The notes under the pieces are model-generated. The model had not been told where the DNA came from and did not search any database. It saw nothing but the letters and a program-made list of their open reading frames with translations. Source: Rhodoblastus sphagnicola (lineage in GTDB: Bacteria > Pseudomonadota > Alphaproteobacteria > Rhizobiales > Beijerinckiaceae). Taken from it: 52,498 nucleotides of DNA. Each line of letters begins with the position of its first letter. Position 1 is the first letter of the stretch. Both the position numbers and the translations under genes were made by a program. Of the stretch, positions 26,177-34,930 are shown piece by piece. Where the stretch lies: the NCBI RefSeq assembly GCF_002937075.1, contig NZ_NHSJ01000065.1:1-52498 (forward strand). Direction: 5' to 3'.

Positions 26177-26860
26177 TCAAAGATATTTCGCCCACCCCCC
26201 CTCGGCCCAGGCCTTGTCAAAATAGCTCTGGTGCCGCTCGATCTCGTCCGACGTGACCAGACGGATGTCCTCCTTGCGCACGGCGATGGGCGCGGCGCGC
26301 TGGACCCGCTGTTTCGCCGCGCTGACCACCTGCAGGCTGAGCGAGCTCTGCCGCTTGCATTTCAGCTCGATGTAAAGCTCGGCGAGGATTTCCGAGTCGA
26401 TCAGCGCGCCGTGCTTGGTGCGGCGGCTGAGATCGATGCCATAACGCTTGCACAGCGCGTCGAGCGAATTGGCGGCGCCGGGGTGGCGGCTGCGGGCGAT
26501 GGCCAGCGTATCGACCATGCGCGCGGGGTCGAGCGGCGGCCGGCCGAGGCGCTTGAGTTCGGCGTTGAGAAAGCGGAAGTCGAATTCGGCGTTATGCGCC
26601 ACCAGCGGCGCGTCGCCGATAAAGGCGAGGAAATCGTCGACCACCGCCGCGAACAGGGGCTTGTCGGCGATGAAATCATTGGTGATGCCGTGGACGTCGA
26701 TCGCGCCGGCCGGGATCTCGCGCTCGGGATTGATGTAGGCGTGGAAAGACCGCTGCGTGAGCCTGAAGTCGTCGATCTCGACCGCCGCGATTTCGATGAC
26801 GCGGTCGCCGTTCTCCGGGCTGAGGCCGGTGGTTTCGGTGTCGAAAACAATTTCTTTCAT
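26177..26860 (-). CDS. dnaQ: DNA polymerase III epsilon subunit (proofreading 3'-5' exonuclease) DnaQ
   Basis: A 227-aa protein with the DEDDh exonuclease motifs: Exo I VFDTETTGLSP at the N-terminus, Exo II HNAEFDFRFLN near residue 98, and Exo III HGALIDSEILAELY near residue 150. It binds the polymerase alpha subunit and removes mispaired bases. The C-terminal 55 residues are the family's polymerase-binding tail. It lies 51 bp after truA on the same strand and is convergent with the unknown gene. Confidence 0.95.
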   Translation of the reverse strand: MKEIVFDTETTGLSPENGDRVIEIAAVEIDDFRLTQRSFHAYINPEREIPAGAIDVHGITNDFIADKPLFAAVVDDFLAFIGDAPLVAHNAEFDFRFLNAELKRLGRPPLDPARMVDTLAIARSRHPGAANSLDALCKRYGIDLSRRTKHGALIDSEILAELYIELKCKRQSSLSLQVVSAAKQRVQRAAPIAVRKEDIRLVTSDEIERHQSYFDKAWAEGGWAKYL

Positions 26861-26911
26861 CTGCCCGAATCGCCTCTGTTTCCGCGACTCAAGCCGAGCT
26901 TGGGCTGCGCG

Positions 26912-27649
26912 TCAATAATCCACGCCGATCAGATAGAGGCCCGCCGCCGGCGCCACCTGCCCGCAGCGCGCGCGGTCGCAAGACTTCAGCGCCGCCTCGA
27001 GGTCGCGCGCGCTCCATTTGCCGGAGCCGACATGCTCCAGCGAGCCGACCATGGAGCGCACCTGCCGGTGCAGGAAGGCGCGGGCGCTGGAATAGATGTG
27101 GATTTCGTCGCCGACGCGGGACACGTCCAGTCGGTCGAGCGTGCGCACCGGGTTTTCCGCCTGGCATTCCGAATCGCGGAAGGTGGAGAAATCGTGATTG
27201 CCGACCAGAACTTGCGCCGCATCGTGCATGGCGTCGGCGTCGAGCCGGCGCTTGACCAGCCAGGCGCGGCCGAAATCATAGGTGAGCGGCGCGCGGCGGT
27301 TGACAATGCGATAGAGGTAATGCCGCTTGGTCGCGGAAAAGCGGGCGTCGAAATCGTCCGGAACCTGTTCGGCGAGCAGAATGGCGACCCTTTCCGGCCG
27401 CATCCGCGCGTTCAGCGCCTCGCGCAGCTTGTCGCCGCGCCAGTCCTTCGCGAGATCGACATGACCGACCTGGGCGCTGGCGTGGACGCCGGAATCGGTG
27501 CGTCCGGCGCCGCGCAGGTCGCACGGAGCCGGATCGATCTGCTTCAGGCCGGTCTCGATCACCTCCTGCACCGACAGGCCGTTGGTCTGCCGCTGCCAGC
27601 CCACGTAAGCGGTTCCGTCATATTCGATGATGAGCTTGAAGCGCGGCAT
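26912..27649 (-). CDS. truA: tRNA pseudouridine(38-40) synthase TruA
   Basis: A 245-aa enzyme that modifies U38-U40 in the anticodon arm. The start [15 protein letters not shown] and the catalytic Asp in [18 protein letters not shown] are diagnostic, followed by [11 protein letters not shown] and [13 protein letters not shown]. The ATG overlaps the fmt stop by one base. It is the last gene of a def-fmt-truA operon typical of Rhizobiales. Confidence 0.96.
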   Translation of the reverse strand: MPRFKLIIEYDGTAYVGWQRQTNGLSVQEVIETGLKQIDPAPCDLRGAGRTDSGVHASAQVGHVDLAKDWRGDKLREALNARMRPERVAILLAEQVPDDFDARFSATKRHYLYRIVNRRAPLTYDFGRAWLVKRRLDADAMHDAAQVLVGNHDFSTFRDSECQAENPVRTLDRLDVSRVGDEIHIYSSARAFLHRQVRSMVGSLEHVGSGKWSARDLEAALKSCDRARCGQVAPAAGLYLIGVDY

Positions 27650-28578
27650 CAGGTGAGACGCGCGCCCGGCGCGACATGGGCGCCGCGCGCGAACTCGACG
27701 CCGCTGACCACGCCTCGACCGGCGCGCTGGACCTCGATCAGCTTGAGCGCGCCGTGTCCGCAGGCGACGGTTGGCGCGGCGTCGAGAATTTCGCCCGGCG
27801 CGCCCGAGGCTTGCGCGAGCGTGGCGCGCAGGATTTTGACGCGCTCCGGCCCCTTGCCGAAATCGGCCTCGAAAAAGGCGCCGGGAAAGGGCGAGAGGCC
27901 GCGAATGAGATTGTGCAACTCCGCCGCCGGCCTGGAGAAATCGATCCGCGCTTCCGCCTTGTCGATCTTTTTGGCGTAGAGCAGGCCGTCTTCCGTCTGG
28001 GGCGTGAAGGTCAGGGTTCCCTGTTCCAGCGCCGCCAGCGCGCGGCCGATCAGGGCGCCGGCGAGGGCCGACAGCTTGTCATGGGCTTCGCCGGCGGTCA
28101 TATCGGGGGTTACAGCGAGCCTTTCGACCATGCCGACCGGGCCGGTGTCCAGGCCTTCCTCCATCCGCATCACCTCGACGCCGGTTTCGGCGTCGCCCGC
28201 CATGATGGCGCGCTGGATCGGCGCCGCGCCGCGCCAGCGCGGCAACAGCGAGCCGTGGAGGTTGAGACAGCCAAATTTTGGCGCGTCCAGGATCGCCTTG
28301 GGCAGGATCAGCCCATAGGCCACCACCACGGCGACGTCGGCGTGCAAGGCGCGGAACGCCTCCACCGTCTCGGGCTCGCGGAAGTTTTTCGGCGTGCGAA
28401 CCTCGACGCCGAGTTTCTCCGCCGCCGCATGGACCGGCGAGGGGGTGAGTTCCAGCCCGCGCCGTCCCGCCGGTTTTGGCGCGCGGGTGTAAACCGCGGC
28501 GATGTCGTGGCCGCGAGCAAAAATTTCCGCGAGCGGCGCCAGGGAAAACTCCGGCGTGCCCATGAAGACGACGCGCAT
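27649..28578 (-). CDS. fmt: Methionyl-tRNA formyltransferase Fmt
   Basis: A 309-aa enzyme that formylates initiator Met-tRNA with 10-formyl-THF. The N-terminal domain has [34 protein letters not shown] (catalytic Asn and His, with the basic loop), and [18 protein letters not shown]-terminal OB-like domain follows ([13 protein letters not shown]). The gene starts 6 bp after def and partners with it in N-terminal methionine processing. Confidence 0.97.
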   Translation of the reverse strand: MRVVFMGTPEFSLAPLAEIFARGHDIAAVYTRAPKPAGRRGLELTPSPVHAAAEKLGVEVRTPKNFREPETVEAFRALHADVAVVVAYGLILPKAILDAPKFGCLNLHGSLLPRWRGAAPIQRAIMAGDAETGVEVMRMEEGLDTGPVGMVERLAVTPDMTAGEAHDKLSALAGALIGRALAALEQGTLTFTPQTEDGLLYAKKIDKAEARIDFSRPAAELHNLIRGLSPFPGAFFEADFGKGPERVKILRATLAQASGAPGEILDAAPTVACGHGALKLIEVQRAGRGVVSGVEFARGAHVAPGARLT

Positions 28579-28584
28579 GCGGGC

Positions 28585-29136
28585 TTAGACCTTCTCGCGG
28601 ATTTCCGGCCCGCGCGGCGCGAAGGGCTCATTGAGCTTGGCGGCCTTGGTGAATTTCTTGATGGCGCGCTCGCGCTTCAGCCGCGAGATATGGTCGATGA
28701 ACAATTTTCCTTCGAGATGGTCGATCTCGTGCTGCAAACAGGTGGCTAGCAGGCCGGTCGCCTCGATTTCCTGGCGCTCGTTGTTGCGGTCGAGGAAACG
28801 GACGCGGACTTTCGCGGGGCGCTCCACGTCCTCGTAATATTCGGGAAGCGACAGGCAGCCTTCCTCATAGGTGAAAAGCTCCGCCGAAGTTTCGACAATC
28901 TCGGGATCGGCGACGAACAGCGGGGTCGGCAATTCACCCTTCTTCGCCAGATCGATCACCAGCACCCGCTTGGCCACCCCGATCTGAATCGCGGCGAGGC
29001 CGATGCCGGGCGCGGCATACATGGTGTCCAGCATGTCGTCCATCAGCGCCCGCACCTCATCGTCGACAACGCCGACGTGCTGGCTGGTCGCGCGGAGACG
29101 GGGATCGGGCAAACAGAGAATTTGACGGAGCGCCAT
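28585..29136 (-). CDS. def: Peptide deformylase Def
   Basis: A 183-aa metalloenzyme that removes the formyl group from new proteins. All three motifs are present: PGIGLAAIQIGV, EGCLSLPEYYE (metal Cys) and CLQHEIDHLEGKLF (metal His pair and catalytic Glu). The ATG at 29136 follows AAAGGT; an upstream in-frame Met would add 15 residues that do not belong to the family. Divergent from rmuC across 119 AT-rich bp, which must contain both promoters. Confidence 0.96.
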   Translation of the reverse strand: MALRQILCLPDPRLRATSQHVGVVDDEVRALMDDMLDTMYAAPGIGLAAIQIGVAKRVLVIDLAKKGELPTPLFVADPEIVETSAELFTYEEGCLSLPEYYEDVERPAKVRVRFLDRNNERQEIEATGLLATCLQHEIDHLEGKLFIDHISRLKRERAIKKFTKAAKLNEPFAPRGPEIREKV

Positions 29137-29255
29137 GGTCAACCTTTCAAGCTCACCCTTCAGATAAGAGAGCCAGCGCAAGCCGTCAAATGCGTTTACA
29201 ATAACCTGAATATATGTTCTAGCTTTGTTCGGGTTTTCACACTGCGATTGCGTCC

Positions 29256-30362
29256 ATGAGCGATCCGCCTCTCTTCATGCTGCTGTCCTATCCCGTCACG
29301 CCGGTGGAACTGGCGGCGGCGGCAGGCGTGCTGGCGCTGCTCGTCCTGCTGGCGATGATCGCCGGCGGCGGAGGCCGGCGCGATCTCGACGCGCAAATGA
29401 CCGCGCTGGCCCATTCCCATGCCGAAATGTCCGGACGCATGCAGACCCTCGCCGAGATTCTCGGCGGCCGACAGATGGATTTCGCCCGCGTCGTGGGCGA
29501 AAAGCTCGATAGATCGGCCCATCGCGTCAATGAAAGGCTGGAGCTTTCCGCCCGCGCCACCCTGGGCAACCTCGGCGCGCTCAATGAGCGCCTTGCCGTG
29601 ATCGACGCCGCGCAGGCGCGCATGAGCCATCTCACCGAGGAAATCGCCGGTTTTCGCGAGGTTCTGTCCAACAAGCAGTTGCGCGGCGCTTTTGGGCAGG
29701 GGCGGATGGAGGCGATCGTCCGCGACGCCCTGCCGCCGAACGCCTATGCTTTTCAATTCACACTCTCGACCGGCGCCCGGCCCGATTGCGCGCTGAAACT
29801 TCCAGGAGACGACAAGATTCTGGCGGTGGATGCGAAATTTCCGCTGGAGGCGTTCACGGCCTTGAAGGAGGCGCGCGACGAGCGCGGCCGGAAAGAAGCG
29901 CTGGCGCGGGCGCGCGGCGATGTTTTAAAGCACATCAAGGATATAGCGGACCGCTATCTGCTGCCGGGCGAGACCCAGGACGTGGCGATCCTGTTCGTGC
30001 CCTCGGAATCCCTGTTCGCCGACATGCACGAACTTTTGGACGACGTGATCCAGAAAGCCCATCGCGCGCGCGTCCTGATCGTTTCGCCCTCGCTGCTGCT
30101 GATGGCGGTGCAAGTGCTGCAATCGCTGGTGCGTGACGCGCTGGTGCGCGACCAGGCCCATGTGATTCAGGCGGAAACCCGCAGGCTGGTCGAGGACGTC
30201 TTGAGATTGCGGACGCGGGTGGAAAAACTCGACGGCCATTTTCGGCAGGCTCAGGAAGACATCGCGGCCATCCTCACCTCATCGGAAAAGATCGCGCGCA
30301 GCGGCGAGCGCATCGACCGCATGGAGTTTCGTGAGAGCGGGAGGATGGAGGCGGCGCAGTAA
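29256..30362 (+). CDS. rmuC: DNA recombination protein RmuC homologue
   Basis: A 368-aa protein with an N-terminal membrane helix (about residues 18-38), a coiled-coil region, and the RmuC nuclease-like core: NKQLRGAFGQGRMEAIVRD, then LAVDAKFPLEAF and VAILFVPSESLFADMHE. RmuC limits DNA inversions at short inverted repeats in E. coli. The gene is convergent with recR (11 bp apart). Confidence 0.92.
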   Translation: MSDPPLFMLLSYPVTPVELAAAAGVLALLVLLAMIAGGGGRRDLDAQMTALAHSHAEMSGRMQTLAEILGGRQMDFARVVGEKLDRSAHRVNERLELSARATLGNLGALNERLAVIDAAQARMSHLTEEIAGFREVLSNKQLRGAFGQGRMEAIVRDALPPNAYAFQFTLSTGARPDCALKLPGDDKILAVDAKFPLEAFTALKEARDERGRKEALARARGDVLKHIKDIADRYLLPGETQDVAILFVPSESLFADMHELLDDVIQKAHRARVLIVSPSLLLMAVQVLQSLVRDALVRDQAHVIQAETRRLVEDVLRLRTRVEKLDGHFRQAQEDIAAILTSSEKIARSGERIDRMEFRESGRMEAAQ

Positions 30363-30373
30363 GGCGTCAGCCT

Positions 30374-30976
30374 CTACAAATCCGTGCGGCTCTTCATAGC
30401 GGCCGCCAGCGTGCCCTCATCAAGATAATCCAACTCGCCGCCGACCGGCACGCCATGGGCGAGGCGGGTGCATTTCGCGCCATAGGGCGACAAAAGCTCG
30501 GTGATGTAATGGGCGGTGGTCTGGCCATCGACGGTGGCGTTGACCGCCAGAATCACCTCCTTGACCCCGCCCGCCGCCACGCGCCCGATCAGGGCGGCGA
30601 TGTTGAGATCATCCGGCCCGACGCCATCGAGCGGCGACAAAGCGCCGCCGAGCACATGATAACGCGCGTTCAACACGCTCGCGCGCTCCAAAGCCCAGAG
30701 GTCGCCGACGGTTTCGACCACCACCAGCGTCGAATCGTCGCGGCGGGGGTCGGAGCAAAGCGAACAGGGATTTTTGGTGTCGATATTGCCGCAGACGGAG
30801 CACGTCACGATTCGCTCACGCGCCACGCGCATGGCGTCGGCGAGCGGACCCAAAAGCTCCTCGCGCTTGCGGATGAGATGCAGCGCGGCGCGCCGCGCCG
30901 AGCGCGGCCCCAGTCCGGGCAGCCGGGCCAGCAACTGGATGAGCCGTTCGATCTCCGGCCCGGCGATTCCGGCCAT
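30374..30976 (-). CDS. recR: Recombination mediator RecR
   Basis: A 200-aa DNA-binding protein that loads RecA with RecO in gap repair. The helix-hairpin-helix is [16 protein letters not shown], the Cys4 zinc site is in [16 protein letters not shown], and the Toprim domain follows ([14 protein letters not shown]). It is the third gene of the dnaX-ybaB-recR order seen throughout bacteria, but two palindromic repeats lie between ybaB and recR here. Confidence 0.96.
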   Translation of the reverse strand: MAGIAGPEIERLIQLLARLPGLGPRSARRAALHLIRKREELLGPLADAMRVARERIVTCSVCGNIDTKNPCSLCSDPRRDDSTLVVVETVGDLWALERASVLNARYHVLGGALSPLDGVGPDDLNIAALIGRVAAGGVKEVILAVNATVDGQTTAHYITELLSPYGAKCTRLAHGVPVGGELDYLDEGTLAAAMKSRTDL

Positions 30977-30996
30977 TGGCCTGCCTTTGTCACGTT

Positions 30997-31045
30997 CTCA
31001 TGGCCATGGTTCAAGACGGCCCCTTCGGGGCGGCCTCACCATGAG
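30997..31045. repeat. Palindromic intergenic repeat, first of an inverted pair
   Basis: The arms CTCATGG/CCATGAG enclose a GC stem (GGCCCC-TTC-GGGGCGGCC). It is an inverted relative of the element at 31067-31115: on the minus strand it reads CTCATGGTGAGGC...CCGTCTTGAACC. This type of CTCAT-gGTGAGG palindrome is common between genes in Rhizobiales. Confidence 0.75.
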
Positions 31046-31066
31046 GGCGTTCACTATTTGAAATTA

Positions 31067-31115
31067 GCCCTCATGCCGAGGAGCGACCGTGGGTCGCGTC
31101 TCCAGGCACGAGGGC
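31067..31115. repeat. Palindromic intergenic repeat, second of an inverted pair
   Basis: The arms GCCCTCATGCC/GGCACGAGGGC enclose GCGACCGTGGGTCGC. It has the same plan as the element at 30997-31045 but in the opposite orientation. Both are in the ybaB-recR gap and could fold alone or with each other in the dnaX-ybaB-recR mRNA. Confidence 0.75.
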
Positions 31116-31142
31116 TGTCCACGAATTGGCGAGATCCCGCGC

Positions 31143-31463
31143 TCAGAACGGCAGCTTGAATCCGGGGGGCAAGCCGATGCCGGCGGTCACGGACTTCATC
31201 TTGTCTTCCAACAGGGACTCGGCCTTGCCGCGCGCTTCCGCATGGGCGGCGACGATCAGGTCTTCCAGAATTTCCTTTTCGTCGGCCTTGAGCAGCGACG
31301 GGTCGATGGTCACGCTCTTCAGCACGCCCTTGGCGGTGATCACCACCGAAACCATGCCGCCGCCAGCGGCGCCGTCGACCGTGACGTTCTCAAGCTCGGC
31401 CTGCATTTCAGCCATTTTGGCCTGCATGGCGCCGGCCTTCTTCATCATTCCCATAATGTCCAT
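31143..31463 (-). CDS. ybaB: YbaB/EbfC family nucleoid-associated protein
   Basis: A 106-aa DNA-binding dimer of the YbaB family, with the long N-terminal helix MMKKAGAMQAKMAEMQAEL and the strand region VSVVITAKGVLKSVTIDPSLL that are typical. The ATG 31463 overlaps the dnaX stop; a GTG at 31466 is one codon earlier. It lies between dnaX and recR as in most bacteria. Confidence 0.94.
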   Translation of the reverse strand: MDIMGMMKKAGAMQAKMAEMQAELENVTVDGAAGGGMVSVVITAKGVLKSVTIDPSLLKADEKEILEDLIVAAHAEARGKAESLLEDKMKSVTAGIGLPPGFKLPF

Positions 31464-33313
31464 CACAGGTCCTCTTCTTGCGCCTCATCGGCATAGGTAA
31501 TGTCATCGCCGCGCGCTTCCGCGCCGTCGTAGAGCGGCTGCGCCGGGCTTGTTTCCTCGTCGTCGGCGCCGCGCACCGCAACGATCACCGCGCCGGGGAA
31601 GGTGTCCAGCGTGGCGCGCACCAGCGGATGCGCCTGCACCCCGATGCGCTTTTCGTTCTCGCGCGCATCGGCCTGCTCTTTCAAGGTCGGCGCGCCCTGC
31701 GCGCTAGACAGCGCGACAAGCCAGCGCTGCCCGGTCCAGTCCTGCAATTTGCGGGAAAGCTGCGCCGTCAGGGCGGGGGAAGCGCCGGACGCGAGCGCGA
31801 ATTCCAGCCGGCCCTGCTCGAACCGCACCAGTCGCACGTCGCGCTCCAGCGCCGTCTTGGTCTGGATGTCGCGTTTTTCGCTCGCGAGCGCAACAAGTTC
31901 GAGAAAATTTTGCAGCACGACGGCCGGCGCCGCTTGAGCCACGGTCGAAGATTGCGGCGCAACTCGGGGCGCCGGCGCGGCTTGCGCGGACGCCAGCCGA
32001 GGCGCGTTTTGCCGAAGGGCCGTCGCCCCGCCCGACGGACCGGATGGCGCGCGCGTCGGCCCGCCGTTCGGGGCCGGGTCGGAGGAAGCCAGTCGCCTCA
32101 ATACGTCCTCGGGCGAAGGCAGGTCGGCGGCATAGGCGAGGCGCACCAGCACCATGTCGGCCGCCGCGAGCGGACGCGGCGAATCCTTCACCTCCTCGAT
32201 GCCCTTGAGCAGGATCTGCCAGGAGCGCGACAGCACGGACATGGCCAGCTTTTGGGCGAGTTCCGCGCCCTTCTCGCGCTCGAACTGGCCGGAGGCGATT
32301 TGCGCGGTCTTGGCGGAAATCTTCATGCAGGTGACGAAATGGATGAATTCCGCCAGATCGGTCAGGATTTTCGCGGGATCGGCGCCGAGATCGTATTGGT
32401 CCTTCAGATTGTCGAGCGCATCGGCGATGTCGCCGCGCATGAGCGACTCGAACAGAGCGATGGTGCGGCTGCGGTCGGCGAGGCCGAGCATGGCCCGCAG
32501 CGTTTCCGCCTCGATCGGGGCGCCGGCGCCATGGGCGATGGCCTGATCCAGCAGCGACAAAGCGTCGCGCACCGAACCCTCCGACGCGCGTGAAATCAGC
32601 AGCAGGGCGTCCTGATTGATCTCGACCTTTTCCTTGCCGCAGATCGCGTCAAGGTGTCGCAGCATCACCTCGGTTTCCACGCGGCGCAGGTCGAACCGCA
32701 TGCAGCGCGAGCGCACGGTCACCGGCACCTTGTCGATTTCCGTGGTCGCGAACAGGAATTTTACGTGCGGCGGGGGTTCTTCGAGCGTCTTGAGCAAACC
32801 GTTGAAGGCGCTCTTCGACAGCATGTGCACTTCGTCGATGATATAGACCTTGTAGCGCGCCATCGCCGGCTGATAGCGCGAACTGTCCACGATTTCGCGG
32901 ATGTCGTCGATCGACGTGTGCGAGGCCGCGTCCATCTCGATCACATCGACATGGCGGGAGTCCATGATCGCCTGGCAATGGACGCCAAGCTCATTCATGT
33001 GGATGGTCGGCCGATCCACCGCCGGGCGCCCGTCGCGCGCAGGAAGCTGGTAGTTGAAGGCGCGGGCGAGAATGCGGGCGGTCGTCGTCTTGCCGACGCC
33101 GCGCACGCCGGTGAGCATGTAGGCCTGATGGATGCGGTCGAGATCGAAGGCGTTTTTGAGCGTGCGCACCATCGGCTCCTGGCCGATGAGGTCCTCGAAA
33201 CGCGACGGGCGATATTTTCGCGCGAGCACACGATAGGCGCCCGCCGGCTGCCTTTCCGGCGGCGCCGGAAACAGGCCGATCTCGTTTTCTGGGTCTTGCG
33301 CGGACTCGTCCAT
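31463..33313 (-). CDS. dnaX: DNA polymerase III tau/gamma subunit DnaX
   Basis: The 616-aa clamp-loader ATPase. Walker A is GVRGVGKT (residues 69-76), DEVHMLS is Walker B, and the SRC finger is VRSRCMRFDL. The usual Cys4 zinc site between these is reduced to one Cys in NELGVHCQAIMDSRHVDV. A proline/alanine-rich linker (about residues 400-460) precedes the tau-type C-terminal domain. The ATG at 33313 is preferred to a TTG two codons upstream. The SRP RNA gene lies directly upstream on the same strand. Confidence 0.96.
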   Translation of the reverse strand: MDESAQDPENEIGLFPAPPERQPAGAYRVLARKYRPSRFEDLIGQEPMVRTLKNAFDLDRIHQAYMLTGVRGVGKTTTARILARAFNYQLPARDGRPAVDRPTIHMNELGVHCQAIMDSRHVDVIEMDAASHTSIDDIREIVDSSRYQPAMARYKVYIIDEVHMLSKSAFNGLLKTLEEPPPHVKFLFATTEIDKVPVTVRSRCMRFDLRRVETEVMLRHLDAICGKEKVEINQDALLLISRASEGSVRDALSLLDQAIAHGAGAPIEAETLRAMLGLADRSRTIALFESLMRGDIADALDNLKDQYDLGADPAKILTDLAEFIHFVTCMKISAKTAQIASGQFEREKGAELAQKLAMSVLSRSWQILLKGIEEVKDSPRPLAAADMVLVRLAYAADLPSPEDVLRRLASSDPAPNGGPTRAPSGPSGGATALRQNAPRLASAQAAPAPRVAPQSSTVAQAAPAVVLQNFLELVALASEKRDIQTKTALERDVRLVRFEQGRLEFALASGASPALTAQLSRKLQDWTGQRWLVALSSAQGAPTLKEQADARENEKRIGVQAHPLVRATLDTFPGAVIVAVRGADDEETSPAQPLYDGAEARGDDITYADEAQEEDL

Positions 33314-33369
33314 CTCCAAACCGCCGATGTACGGCGCCAGCGGTTGTTCAGGCGCGCAAAAGAAGAAGT

Positions 33370-33463
33370 GGGAGGCTGGACAGAGACCCGCCCGGTCTCG
33401 TTAGGGCTGCTTCCTTCCGGACCTGACCCGGTTGGCGAGTGGAACGTCCACCGCCAACCTCCC
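33370..33463 (-). ncRNA. ffs: SRP RNA (4.5S-type)
   Basis: On the minus strand the region holds the invariant SRP domain IV loop GGTCAGGTCCGGAAGGAAGC, flanked by arms that pair at the ends (GGGAGGTTGG near 33463 with CCAGCCTCCC near 33370), giving about 94 nt. It binds Ffh to form the signal recognition particle. Its position before dnaX is a conserved alphaproteobacterial arrangement. A possible promoter (TTGCGC, 18 bp, AAATAG) lies just upstream at 33469-33498. Confidence 0.93.
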
Positions 33464-33557
33464 GCCGCCTATTTGGACCATGAACGCGCTTTGCGCAAGG
33501 GGGGCGCTTGCATCGCGCCGTCCAAGGCGGCAAGCTGTCGCAATCAGAGGAATCGCC

Positions 33558-33968
33558 ATGACCTTCGCCATCGACCCGCGTCTGGAAGCAGATACGATCC
33601 CGCTCGGCGATATGGCGCTGAGCCGTGTCCTGCTCATGAACGACAGCCGGTTTCCCTGGCTCGTTCTCGTCCCACGCCGCGCCGGACTGGTCGAGATCAC
33701 CGATCTGACGCCTTTCGAGCGCCGCGCCCTGTTCGAGGAGGCGGCGCTGGCGGTGGATCGCTTGAAACATCTGACGGGCGCGAAAAAAATCAATCTTGGC
33801 GCGCTCGGCAATATCGTGTCGCAATTGCATTTTCATGTGGTCGCGCGGTTTGAGACCGACGCCGCCTGGCCCGGTCCGGTCTGGGGCGCGGGCGTCGCAA
33901 AACCCTATGACGACCCGCAGCCCATGCTCGACAGATTTCGCCGCGCCCTGACGCCGGACGTTTCGTGA
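33558..33968 (+). CDS. HIT-family nucleotide-binding protein
   Basis: A 136-aa protein of the histidine-triad superfamily. The fold signature is present (WLVLVPRRAGLVEITDLT, then LGNIVSQLHFHVVARF). The classical HxHxH is HFHVV here, so the third His is missing, as in a subset of proteobacterial HIT proteins. Substrates of such proteins are nucleotide mono- or diphosphate derivatives, but the specific one is unknown. AGAGGA precedes the ATG, and the stop overlaps the GTG start of nudC, suggesting a joint role in nucleotide clean-up. Confidence 0.85.
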   Translation: MTFAIDPRLEADTIPLGDMALSRVLLMNDSRFPWLVLVPRRAGLVEITDLTPFERRALFEEAALAVDRLKHLTGAKKINLGALGNIVSQLHFHVVARFETDAAWPGPVWGAGVAKPYDDPQPMLDRFRRALTPDVS

Positions 33969-34924
33969 ACCCGTTCGATCAAATCGGCTTCGCCGGCAAT
34001 CCGCTCGACCGACTGTCCGAGAAGCGCGACGACCCGTCCGCGCTGGCGGCGCTCGGTGAGTTGGGCGGGCGCGCCGTGGCTTTCGTCGGCGCCATGCCCG
34101 TGTTGCGCCCGCGGGGCGAGGGGTTTGAGGCGCTGCATACGCTTGACGACGTCAAGACCCTGGCCGCGGTCGAAGAGGTTTTGCTCGGTCGCGACGAGAC
34201 CGGGCCGATCTATGCGGCGCAACTGCCGGACTCCGTTCTCGTGGTTGAGGCGACGGCGGCCGATGGCTTCATCGATCAGAGCCAGCCGAAGATCGCGGGC
34301 CGACCGGATCTTCACATCCGCGACTTGCGCGCGCTCGCCGTCGACAGCGCGCTGCCGAAAGACGAGATCGCCATTCTCGCCCAGGCCAAGGCCGTGCTGC
34401 ACTGGCATGCGAGCCATCGCTTCTGCCCGCGTTGCGGCGCGAAAACCCATGTCGCGCAGGCCGGTTGGCGCCGCGACTGTCCCAACTGCGGCGCGCAAAA
34501 CTTTCCCCGCACGGACCCGGTGGCGATCGTGCTGGCGACCCATGGCGAATCCTGCCTGATGGGCCGACAGAAACAATTTCCGCCCGGCATGTATTCCTGC
34601 CTCGCCGGTTTCGTCGAGGCGGGCGAAACCATCGAGGAGGCGGCGCGACGCGAGATTCTTGAGGAATCCGGCGTGCGCCTCGGCGCTGTAAAGATCCTCG
34701 CCTCGCAGCCTTGGCCCTTCCCCAGCACGCTGATGATCGGCTGCCGCGCCGAGGCGCTTTCGCGCGACATCGTCATGGATGCCCAGGAGCTGGAGGATTG
34801 CCGGTGGTTTTCGCGCGAGGAGGCGCGCGCCATGATCGCGGGCGATCACGGCGAGAATTTTCACGCGCCTCATCCCATCGCCATCGCCCGCCGGTTGCTG
34901 GACCACTGGCTCGCGGAAGGCTGA
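33965..34924 (+). CDS. nudC: NAD(H) pyrophosphatase / RNA deNADding enzyme NudC
   Basis: A 319-aa Nudix hydrolase. The order is the N-terminal domain, a four-Cys zinc ribbon (CPRCGAKTHVAQ, CPNCGAQNFPR), the Nudix box GFVEAGETIEEAARREILEE, and the NudC-specific SQPWPFPSTLM. It cleaves NADH and removes NAD caps from RNA. The start is GTG 33965, overlapping the HIT gene. The 3' end is 6 bp from convergent pabC. Confidence 0.95.
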   Translation: MNPFDQIGFAGNPLDRLSEKRDDPSALAALGELGGRAVAFVGAMPVLRPRGEGFEALHTLDDVKTLAAVEEVLLGRDETGPIYAAQLPDSVLVVEATAADGFIDQSQPKIAGRPDLHIRDLRALAVDSALPKDEIAILAQAKAVLHWHASHRFCPRCGAKTHVAQAGWRRDCPNCGAQNFPRTDPVAIVLATHGESCLMGRQKQFPPGMYSCLAGFVEAGETIEEAARREILEESGVRLGAVKILASQPWPFPSTLMIGCRAEALSRDIVMDAQELEDCRWFSREEARAMIAGDHGENFHAPHPIAIARRLLDHWLAEG

Positions 34925-34930
34925 ACCGCG

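Noticed and set aside
26003-27979. A 658-aa plus-strand open frame
   Set aside because: It is antisense to dnaQ, truA and fmt, is rich in Arg and Ala, and shows no motif.
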